Origin: Bacteroidota bacterium
GTDB lineage: Bacteria; Bacteroidota; Ignavibacteria; UBA10030; UBA8401
Direction: 5' to 3'
Assembly (NCBI GenBank): GCA_023229405.1
Contig: JALNZH010000160.1
Location: 1 to 8,407, forward strand
DNA length: 8,407 nucleotides
Below are positions 1 to 6,135 of the stretch, piece by piece; positions within the stretch are counted from its first letter, which is position 1, and each line of letters opens with the position of its first letter. The notes under the pieces are model-generated. The model did not search any database, was not told the origin of the DNA, and saw nothing but the letters and a program-made list of their open reading frames with translations. Position numbers and translations under genes: made by a program.

Positions 1-111
1 AAACAACGAAGGCGATATGTCGTTGGATCCGGCTTTCACAACGACAAAAGTGCTTCCCCAAATGAACGTTGTTGAAAACAATGCAAGTTCGGCCCTGTTC
101 CTGATCGTCAT
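1..111 (-). CDS. EamA/DMT-family transporter, N-terminal fragment
   Basis: This gene is cut by the left edge, so only the first 37 residues are visible. Translation from 111 gives MTIRNRAELALFSTTFIWGS followed by TFVVVKAGSNDISPSLF. The 'IWGSTFVVVK' stretch at the end of a first hydrophobic helix is the hallmark N-terminus of EamA-domain drug/metabolite transporters, inner-membrane proteins normally of about 300 residues and ten helices. The start ATG overlaps the stop codon of the upstream SDR gene in an ATGA arrangement (108-111), so translation is probably coupled. That coupling to dprE2 suggests a job in the same pathway, for example moving a lipid-linked pentose across the membrane, but DMT proteins transport many things. 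The family call is fairly sure from the motif; the substrate is inference. Confidence 0.8.
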   Translation of the reverse strand, partial: MTIRNRAELALFSTTFIWGSTFVVVKAGSNDISPSLF

Positions 112-842
112 TTCATGTCCATTTTTTTTATGACCGGCTCAGGTATCATTTTAAACGCCAGCATAATAAATCTCCAGAACCATTTTGAATAAATGAAGTC
201 TTTTCCGGATTGTTGTCCGGTAAAGATGTCTCTTGCAACTTCTTCAGGAGAGGAGGTAATAATTCCCGGAGTTTCTCTCCCATCGATCATTTTTGTCCGG
301 ATAAATCCCGGATGGACGGTAAGAACCTGCACATGGGACGTAAACAGACGATTGCGCAAACCCGAAAGGAATGTTGTGAATCCTGCTTTGGCGCTGGCAT
401 AGATGTAATTACTTTTTCGTCCCTTCTCCCCTGCAACGGAACTGACACCGACAATAAATCCCTCTTGTCTCTGCTCAAGATCTGCAGCGATAATGTGAAT
501 TATCGAAACAAGCCCGGAATAATTTGCGGCAATAACGTTTTCAACTTCTGAAAATTCCCGCTCGGCTTTTTTCTGATCACCAAGAATTCCCGCCAAACAA
601 ACTACTCCATGCGGCCGGTTCGGTAATGATTCGTAGAATTGCTTGTGCTTAGAGGTTTCTGTCACATCAAACACAAATGCTTTTGCATCCACGCCATATC
701 GAATTGTGATATCACTTGCATCACGAACAAGACGGTCATAGTTTCTACTAGCGAGATAAATACCGTATCCGGCTTTTGCATACAAGAAAGCAAGAGGCCG
801 CGCAATATCTGAGCCAGCGCCGATGAGTAACACATAGTTCAT
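108..842 (-). CDS. dprE2: DprE2-like SDR: polyprenylphosphoryl-2-ketoribose reductase
   Basis: A short-chain dehydrogenase/reductase of 244 residues. In mycobacteria DprE2 uses NADH to reduce decaprenylphosphoryl-2-keto-erythro-pentofuranose, made by DprE1, to decaprenylphosphoryl-D-arabinose. Seen here: a degenerate nucleotide-binding loop GAGSDIA at residues 8-14 (Mycobacterium tuberculosis DprE2 also lacks the classical TGxxxGIG), Asn107 in AANYSG, catalytic Ser134/Ser135 in GVSSVAGE, and the YxxxK pair Tyr148/Lys152 in YASAK. PG at 178-179 precedes the IRTKM segment (181-185), resembling the mycobacterial PGQVRTRM stretch. The C-terminal tail (FIMLAFKMIPEPVIKK) also resembles DprE2's hydrophobic tail. 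The gene follows dprE1 by 35 bases and ends inside the start of the DMT gene. The Shine-Dalgarno site is weak. The SDR fold is certain; the DprE2 role rests on overall similarity plus the adjacent dprE1. Confidence 0.88.
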   Translation of the reverse strand: MNYVLLIGAGSDIARPLAFLYAKAGYGIYLASRNYDRLVRDASDITIRYGVDAKAFVFDVTETSKHKQFYESLPNRPHGVVCLAGILGDQKKAEREFSEVENVIAANYSGLVSIIHIIAADLEQRQEGFIVGVSSVAGEKGRKSNYIYASAKAGFTTFLSGLRNRLFTSHVQVLTVHPGFIRTKMIDGRETPGIITSSPEEVARDIFTGQQSGKDFIYSKWFWRFIMLAFKMIPEPVIKKMDMK

Positions 843-877
843 ACTATTTCCATTCTAAATATCGTTCTTTCCGATAA

Positions 878-2200
878 TTATATTGATGAGATACCGATCC
901 TCTTTGACTGCAACGATTGGAATTTATTTGAAGGATCAACTTTTTTCTTTACGGAAGTAAACGCTGCAGCGTTGGAATATCCCTTCTGGAATGCCTCTTT
1001 ATTCATTCGCACATCTTTTGAAAGGTAGAGGCGGCCGCCGAATTCTATAACCATTGCATCCAACCGTTCGAACAATCGCATCGATTCCGGAGTAATGGAA
1101 AAATCAAGTGCTAACGTATACCCTTCCTGGGGAAATGAAAGCATCCCTTCCTGTTTCCCGAATAATTTCAGCACAGCCAAGAACGATCCGTCGCCGCTCT
1201 CGGCAATGGTCCGCAGGATTTTCTTGAATCCGTCCAGCGGGACGGATTTTGGCAAAACGAACTGATATTGAGTGAATCCGCGTTTGCCATAGATCCTGTT
1301 CCAGTCTGCAACAAAATCAAGCGGATAAAAGAAGGGCTCATAATCAACGAACGAATCTCGCGAAATGTAGTGAGCATTCCAGATTTCGTTGAATGCCTTG
1401 ATCGTATACCGGTTCAGCACTCCTGACGGGAAAAAAAACGGTACCGGTATGGATAGCGGCGGATCGCTTTTCAACGGATCCCGATACCGGTATTCAACTT
1501 CTGCTTTTGTAGCATGTTCGCCTAAAATAAGTGCAGAACGTCCTAACGAATCTCCCTTGGCGAGGCAATCGATCCATGCAACGGAATACGTCCAATGTTT
1601 ATTCGCTTCAAACGCATTGAATGCTTCATCAATGTTTTTTGTTTTGAGGACACGTTGTCGAATATAAACCGTTTCAATTGGCTTCATTCGAAACGTTGCT
1701 TCAAGAATGATTCCTGTCAATCCCATTCCACCGCAGGTTGCCCAAAAAAGATCGCTATAATCTTGGGGAGAACATTTTACAATAGAACCGTTTCCCAGCA
1801 GAATTACAATGGACAGCAGGTGATGAGAAAACGATCCGGCAACGTGATGATTTTTACCGTGAACATCCGATGCAACCGCACCTCCGACAGTAATGTGTTT
1901 TGTTCCTGGAGTTACCGGCAAAAACCATCCGCGCGGAACGAATGCATCAAGAAGTTCGGAGAACCGGACACCTGATTCACAGGTAATGCTTCCGTTTCGA
2001 TCATCGAACGCAAGAATGTGATTCAGACGGAGTGTCGATAGGATCGTTGAATTGAGTGATGAATCGCCGTAACAGCGCCCCATTCCTCGCGCAATCACTT
2101 CAGGTGATGCAGCGATAATGCGTTGCACTTCTTCAACGGACGAAGGCGAATGCATTGTTGCTTCAATGACGGGATAATTTCCCCAATTAGTCACTTTCAT
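878..2200 (-). CDS. dprE1: DprE1-like FAD-dependent polyprenylphosphoryl-ribose 2-oxidase
   Basis: A 440-residue VAO-fold flavoenzyme closely resembling mycobacterial DprE1 (about 460 residues), which oxidises the 2'-hydroxyl of decaprenylphosphoryl-ribose in the first half of the epimerisation to the arabinose donor. FAD-binding motifs visible: ARGMGRCYGD (residues 37-46), PVTPGTKHITVGGAVASDVH (95-114) and HGKNHHVAGSF (114-124). Remembered landmarks of the M. tuberculosis enzyme align: His132 to His114, Lys134 to Lys116, Trp230 to Trp209, Gln336 to Gln313, Lys367 to Lys345 and Lys418 to Lys395 (LYLSKD). Cys387, the covalent benzothiazinone target, aligns with Ala364 in GYTLALDF, and Tyr314 with Phe291. 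There is no signal peptide. The start at 2200 matches the family N-terminus (WGNYP against WGRTAP) but has no clear Shine-Dalgarno site. It lies 86 bases after the ATP-grasp gene and 35 before dprE2. Confidence 0.92.
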   Translation of the reverse strand: MKVTNWGNYPVIEATMHSPSSVEEVQRIIAASPEVIARGMGRCYGDSSLNSTILSTLRLNHILAFDDRNGSITCESGVRFSELLDAFVPRGWFLPVTPGTKHITVGGAVASDVHGKNHHVAGSFSHHLLSIVILLGNGSIVKCSPQDYSDLFWATCGGMGLTGIILEATFRMKPIETVYIRQRVLKTKNIDEAFNAFEANKHWTYSVAWIDCLAKGDSLGRSALILGEHATKAEVEYRYRDPLKSDPPLSIPVPFFFPSGVLNRYTIKAFNEIWNAHYISRDSFVDYEPFFYPLDFVADWNRIYGKRGFTQYQFVLPKSVPLDGFKKILRTIAESGDGSFLAVLKLFGKQEGMLSFPQEGYTLALDFSITPESMRLFERLDAMVIEFGGRLYLSKDVRMNKEAFQKGYSNAAAFTSVKKKVDPSNKFQSLQSKRIGISSI

Positions 2201-2286
2201 AATTGGAAAATACGAAAAGTACGCGTGTTAATGAAGAGGTATTTATGAAAAACTGCGGTCAGCAGGAATCCATCCGTTATGGGATC

Positions 2287-3489
2287 TTAATGGGATGGTT
2301 TATCTTTAGGAGGTGCCGACGTGAAAAAATCGCTATAGAATCGTTCCGTATAACTGTTCAACAACAACTCTATACGATCACAATCCGTTGAACGTACAAC
2401 GAGCCCTGCATGGAATTCTTTGTTGATCTTCCAGAAAATCTCTGGATCGTTATACGTAGAAAGATCAGGCCATTGCTGTTTTGCCAACGACACCATTAAC
2501 CCTGCATACTCCTCACGCTGCACATGAGGACGATACGCTGACACGTCTTCTGCCGTTTCAAGTTTCGCCCACTCAGACCAGAGATTCATTCCTGTGGCAC
2601 CTTCGATTAATTCAACGATATGCGCGCCACCGACTCGTGCGGATGTTTCCAGAAAATAAATTTTTCCATCGGATTTAGCTTTAATATATTCAGTATGAGA
2701 AACTCCTTGTAGCAATCCGAGCGACGGTAACACCATCCGGTTAAGTCTCTGCAACGATATTTCATCTTCACTCCCTCGCCGAATCGTACGGGTCATAAAC
2801 ACCCTTCCTTCGTGAGAAACTTCCATTGGCGGCAAACCATATTTGCTCACAATGGAAAAGAGAATTTGGTTTTTCACCAGAATGCTGTCAACATGGTAGA
2901 TGTCTCCAGGAATAAATTTTTCCAAAAGATAAAATGATTGCTGATCACCCAGTTCGTCGATTTTTTTCCAAAGTTCTTCTGCAGATCCAATTTTTATAAT
3001 GCCAATCGCTCCGGCCGATAATCTTGGTTTCAATACGAACGGCGGTTGGACTGTCGAAAGAAATTCCCGGATGCGGTCGTAATTCAAAATTCCGATAAAG
3101 TCTGGCACAGTGATACCAGCATCCCGCGCTTTCATCCGCATAGCAAGTTTATCACGAAAATATCGAGCGGTCGATTCTCCCATTCCGCCAATTCGAAGAT
3201 GTTCACGAAGCGTTGCTGCTTTTTCCACGTCAAAATCATCCAGCGCTACGATACGATCAATTTGTTCTGTACGAGCAAGATAACTTACGCCACTGATGAC
3301 ATCCGGCATATGCCATTCTTTATTGGTATCGGGAATGAAATAGATATTATCCAGATGGTCTTTCGGCCAATCGCCATGTTCCAAACTCTTCGATGTCAAC
3401 AACAGTACTTTCCACCCTTCACGCTTCGCCTGACGGAGAAACTCCTGTCCCTTTTCGTAACTGGAAATACAGAGGATGGTCTTTGGCAT
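2287..3489 (-). CDS. ATP-grasp domain ligase, substrate unknown
   Basis: A 400-residue soluble protein of the ATP-grasp superfamily, enzymes that activate a carboxylate as an acyl phosphate with ATP and join it to an amine or other nucleophile. Layout: a Rossmann-like N-terminal domain (about 1-110, starting MPKTILCISS), then the ATP-grasp core with FVLKPRLSAGAIG (151-163; Lys154 as nucleotide-binding lysine), LLEKFIPG (188-195; hinge Glu190) and FLETSARVGGAH (279-290; metal-binding Glu281, Arg285), then a C-terminal extension to 400. Ser283 sits where many family members have the metal-binding Asn. No signal peptide or membrane segment is seen. The gene starts 17 bases below the stop of the M14 peptidase gene and has a good GGGAG site. 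Carboxylate-amine ligase, biotin-carboxylase-like and peptide-ligase activities are all possible; the sequence does not decide between them. Confidence 0.85.
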   Translation of the reverse strand: MPKTILCISSYEKGQEFLRQAKREGWKVLLLTSKSLEHGDWPKDHLDNIYFIPDTNKEWHMPDVISGVSYLARTEQIDRIVALDDFDVEKAATLREHLRIGGMGESTARYFRDKLAMRMKARDAGITVPDFIGILNYDRIREFLSTVQPPFVLKPRLSAGAIGIIKIGSAEELWKKIDELGDQQSFYLLEKFIPGDIYHVDSILVKNQILFSIVSKYGLPPMEVSHEGRVFMTRTIRRGSEDEISLQRLNRMVLPSLGLLQGVSHTEYIKAKSDGKIYFLETSARVGGAHIVELIEGATGMNLWSEWAKLETAEDVSAYRPHVQREEYAGLMVSLAKQQWPDLSTYNDPEIFWKINKEFHAGLVVRSTDCDRIELLLNSYTERFYSDFFTSAPPKDKPSH

Positions 3490-3494
3490 ATAGT

Positions 3495-3499
3495 CTCCC
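3495..3499 (-). promoter_or_regulatory. Ribosome binding site of the ATP-grasp gene
   Basis: GGGAG on the minus strand, five bases before the ATG at 3489. It lies in the 16-base gap after the M14 stop codon. It supports this start and independent initiation within a shared transcript. Confidence 0.6.
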
Positions 3500-3505
3500 G
3501 TACTG

Positions 3506-5182
3506 TTAAATCATCCGATAGATCGGATATATTTTTTCTTTGGAATCGAAATATGGTGAACGCTGGTAAAAAAAATCAAGACGCGCTTCGGGATCATTTC
3601 TAAAATGTTCATCGTTCAACATTGTCATAAATTCAGACCGAAGTTGTTCGTTGTTCTCGAGCATTGTCCGGGCAATCGGTTCCATGACATACGCTTCGGC
3701 ATATTCCTTTCGTTCAAAGAACGAATGAAAAAATCCCCAACTCACAAATGAATCTGGCGCTTCCGGCTCCAATAGATTAACGATAACCCTGTTCGTACGC
3801 TGATTGGTTTTTACAAGAAAGGTTCCGATCGGGAATGTTATCTTTTTTTGCTCTGAAGAACAGCGGACGTTTGCACACATTCTCCCTTCGTATGGTTTTT
3901 GTAGAAAATGAATGTCCTGGAAAGAATATTCCTCAACAGTAATTTTTTTCTTCTGATTTAATTGTTCGACGATTATACCATGCAAAGAAAGAATTTCGAC
4001 AATAGTTCCAAATTCTTTCGGTATCAGATACCCCCTTGGTACTTCAATTGACCTGGTAATTTCAAGTAGATCATATATTGGAATCTTTTGTGTTATTGGT
4101 TCAGTTGAATAGCGGACGACATTGGTACCAGTGATAGGACTTTGTTCATATAATGATTTGAATCCTTTGAAATTAAAAGAGTTAGCCCTATCCTTTAATT
4201 CGATTCTAATTGGTACAGAGCCAATCGTTTTGGAAATTTTATCAGCTTTTTTATTGACTGATTTCAGTGACCGAAACTGTTCGTTTAGAATTTCCAAAGC
4301 AGCAACATTCATAGAAAACGTCGAACGAACACGATTTTCGTAAGGTTTTAACGAATGGGTTTCGACCAACAAACCGAGCCGATTTTGCACGGCAGTATAT
4401 CCTGTTGAAAGTCGTGGAATTGCATGGCTATCAATAATTCCGCTCTCAATAGTGCTGTTTTTAAATTGGATATATGGTGCAGTAAGGAAACCGTCGGATT
4501 CCACTGCTGTAATTAACGGTGGGAGAAATATTTCTTTTCCCCAATTGCTTAAGTGTGCATCCATGTTTACGCTTTTTTCTAATGCGTAGGTAATATGGTA
4601 TTGGTAATCCGCGCCGTTGGTGGTGTGGTTATCGATAAAAAAATCTGGCAGCCAATCATTAAATAATCGGAGGAACGAGCGAATTTCCGATGAATCTGCT
4701 TTCATATAATCCCGATTCAGATTAAGATTATGGCTGTTTGTTCTCCAACCCATCTCAATTGGGCCATTTTGGTTTGGCCGATTATATTCGCTGATTCGTT
4801 CATGGCCATCAACATTCAGGATGGGAATGACGATCAGGATGAGATTTTTGAGCAGGTGAAACTTCTCTTTGGTAATAAGAATGTCCCGAAGGAGGAGCAT
4901 GCAAGCGTCTTTTCCTTCAATCTCACCGGCATGAATTCCATTTTGAATCAACACCACTGCTTTACCACTATTGATAGCTTTTGCGGAGGTAAATTCTTTC
5001 CCTTTTGCCACTATGAGACATTCAATCGGTCGTCCCTGTGGCGATACACCTATACGAATCATTTTAGCATAACGAGTTTTTGATTCGAACTGTTTGAAGT
5101 ATGTGATCGATTCTTTATACCGTGGTGACCGGACAAATCCGGATCGTTCGTATTCAGTAAGCCACAGAGAAGGGAATTTCAT
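3506..5182 (-). CDS. M14-family zinc carboxypeptidase with C-terminal extension
   Basis: A 558-residue metallopeptidase of the carboxypeptidase A (M14) family, which cleaves C-terminal residues or amide-linked side groups from peptides. The full active site is visible: zinc ligands His84 and Glu87 in HAGEIEGKD, third ligand His186 in FIDNHTTNG, substrate carboxylate-binding Asn156-Arg157 in LNLNRDY, and catalytic Glu274 in LLVETHSLKPYE. The catalytic domain covers about residues 15-305. The rest (310-558) is an extra domain ending in conserved-looking DSFVSWGFFHSFFERKEY and YQRSPYFDSKEKIYPIYR segments. No signal peptide is seen: the protein begins MKFPSLWLTEYERSGFVRSP, directly at the catalytic N-terminus, and a stop codon lies 21 bases upstream in frame. 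It sits 42 bases after the prenyltransferase gene and 16 before the ATP-grasp gene. The substrate is unknown. Confidence 0.9.
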   Translation of the reverse strand: MKFPSLWLTEYERSGFVRSPRYKESITYFKQFESKTRYAKMIRIGVSPQGRPIECLIVAKGKEFTSAKAINSGKAVVLIQNGIHAGEIEGKDACMLLLRDILITKEKFHLLKNLILIVIPILNVDGHERISEYNRPNQNGPIEMGWRTNSHNLNLNRDYMKADSSEIRSFLRLFNDWLPDFFIDNHTTNGADYQYHITYALEKSVNMDAHLSNWGKEIFLPPLITAVESDGFLTAPYIQFKNSTIESGIIDSHAIPRLSTGYTAVQNRLGLLVETHSLKPYENRVRSTFSMNVAALEILNEQFRSLKSVNKKADKISKTIGSVPIRIELKDRANSFNFKGFKSLYEQSPITGTNVVRYSTEPITQKIPIYDLLEITRSIEVPRGYLIPKEFGTIVEILSLHGIIVEQLNQKKKITVEEYSFQDIHFLQKPYEGRMCANVRCSSEQKKITFPIGTFLVKTNQRTNRVIVNLLEPEAPDSFVSWGFFHSFFERKEYAEAYVMEPIARTMLENNEQLRSEFMTMLNDEHFRNDPEARLDFFYQRSPYFDSKEKIYPIYRMI

Positions 5183-5196
5183 ATTAGAATTGCTAT

Positions 5197-5202
5197 CTCC
5201 TT
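5197..5202 (-). promoter_or_regulatory. Ribosome binding site of the M14 peptidase gene, long spacer
   Basis: AAGGAG on the minus strand is the strongest Shine-Dalgarno match upstream of the peptidase, but it lies 14 bases before the ATG at 5182, longer than usual. No other in-frame start lies between it and the ATG, and an in-frame TAA just upstream rules out a longer protein. Confidence 0.5.
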
Positions 5203-5224
5203 ATATATAACACATCAACTGCTA

Positions 5225-6097
5225 CTAACTAAAGTAAATAATCGAGACACACGTGATGAGCCAGAGTAAAACATTGATTGCTGTAGGCATATCTGTAGTT
5301 AGTATGGCGGTAGGATTCTCCCCTTCTTCTTTCACGATCACAAGAAATAAATAGCGGAAAATTCCAAAGACAACGAAGACGGTTGTAAAGATTAGGTATT
5401 CAGAATTAAACACTTCGATCGTCCGTTCCGCCATTGTGTATAATGAATAGGCTATCGCCATACCTGTGGTGGTGATGATTAACAGCGTATCGAGAAAAGG
5501 AACGGTATATTCCTGCAAAACGCGTCGTTTGGTTTCGATGTGTTGTTTTTTAATCATCACAAGTTCTGATCTACGTTTGGATGCAGCCAAAAAGAGGGAT
5601 AAAAACAACGTTGTAATAACAATCCAATGAGATATTTCCACCTGAATGGCAAACGCACCACCAAAAACCCGAAGCATAAATCCCATAGCAATAATAAACA
5701 AATCCAGAATAACGACATGTTTTAGTGAGAATGAATATGCTAACTGAAGGATGATATATATAAGAACGGCGTATTGAAAATAGACTGGCAAAAATGATGC
5801 AAAGACAAAGACGATTAAGGCAAGAAAAGAAGATATCCCGGCTGCAAATGGAATGGAGATTTCACCTGATGCAATAGGCCGTTGTTTCTTATTTGGATGG
5901 AGTTTATCGCCTTCTCTATCAACAATATCATTGATGATATAAACGAGACTCGATGCAAAACAAAAAACAATAAATGACAAGAATGCATCTACATAATATT
6001 CTTTTTCAAAAAGATGTTTCGAGAAGATTAATGGAGTAAATACAAATCCATTCTTCAGCCATTGCAGCGGTCGTAAAAGTCGGAAAATAGCCGGCAT
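5225..6097 (-). CDS. UbiA-family polyprenyl-phosphate phosphoribosyltransferase (Rv3806c-like)
   Basis: A 290-residue integral membrane prenyltransferase with about eight or nine hydrophobic helices. In mycobacteria the homologue Rv3806c transfers 5-phosphoribose from PRPP to decaprenyl phosphate at the cytoplasmic face, the committed step towards decaprenylphosphoryl-arabinose. Seen here: RPLQWLKNGFVF (9-20), matching the Rv3806c-type RPRQWVKN start; first Asp-rich motif NDIVDREGD (56-64; Asn56, Asp57, Asp60, Asp64) followed by HPNKKQRPIASG (67-78); and second motif YSFSLKHVVILD (121-132; Tyr121, Lys126, Asp132). These are the Rv3806c versions of the motifs rather than those of quinone or heme prenyltransferases. 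With dprE1 and dprE2 nearby, the donor is most likely PRPP; the polyprenyl length is unknown. It starts 38 bases after the mutase gene with only a weak ribosome site. Confidence 0.87.
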   Translation of the reverse strand: MPAIFRLLRPLQWLKNGFVFTPLIFSKHLFEKEYYVDAFLSFIVFCFASSLVYIINDIVDREGDKLHPNKKQRPIASGEISIPFAAGISSFLALIVFVFASFLPVYFQYAVLIYIILQLAYSFSLKHVVILDLFIIAMGFMLRVFGGAFAIQVEISHWIVITTLFLSLFLAASKRRSELVMIKKQHIETKRRVLQEYTVPFLDTLLIITTTGMAIAYSLYTMAERTIEVFNSEYLIFTTVFVVFGIFRYLFLVIVKEEGENPTAILTTDMPTAINVLLWLITCVSIIYFS

Positions 6098-6135
6098 AAT
6101 TATATCTAACTCGAAATTCTGTGAAATGATACTAA

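Noticed and set aside
1400..1495. Several copies of the octamer ATACCGGT or close variants, considered as binding sites.
   Set aside because: They fall inside dprE1 codons (mostly Tyr-Arg), are irregularly spaced, and also occur in the mutase gene at Tyr-Arg codons.
2201..2286. The longest intergenic gap (86 bases) upstream of dprE1, examined for a promoter, riboswitch or small gene.
   Set aside because: No convincing promoter boxes, strong hairpin or ribosome site could be seen; an internal promoter remains possible but unsupported.
2308..2338. A perfect plus-strand AGGAGGT followed seven bases later (after GCCGAC) by GTG, like a gene start.
   Set aside because: The frame ends after five codons at TAG, and the stretch lies inside the C-terminal coding part of the ATP-grasp gene on the other strand.
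3046..3603. A 185-codon open frame on the plus strand.
   Set aside because: It lies opposite the ATP-grasp and M14 genes, has no recognisable domain and no ribosome site, and spans two well-supported minus-strand genes.
5201..5210. TTATATATAA before the M14 gene, considered as a promoter -10 element.
   Set aside because: No -35 or Bacteroidota-type -33 element at a proper distance; the region overlaps the ribosome site and may just be AT-rich spacer.
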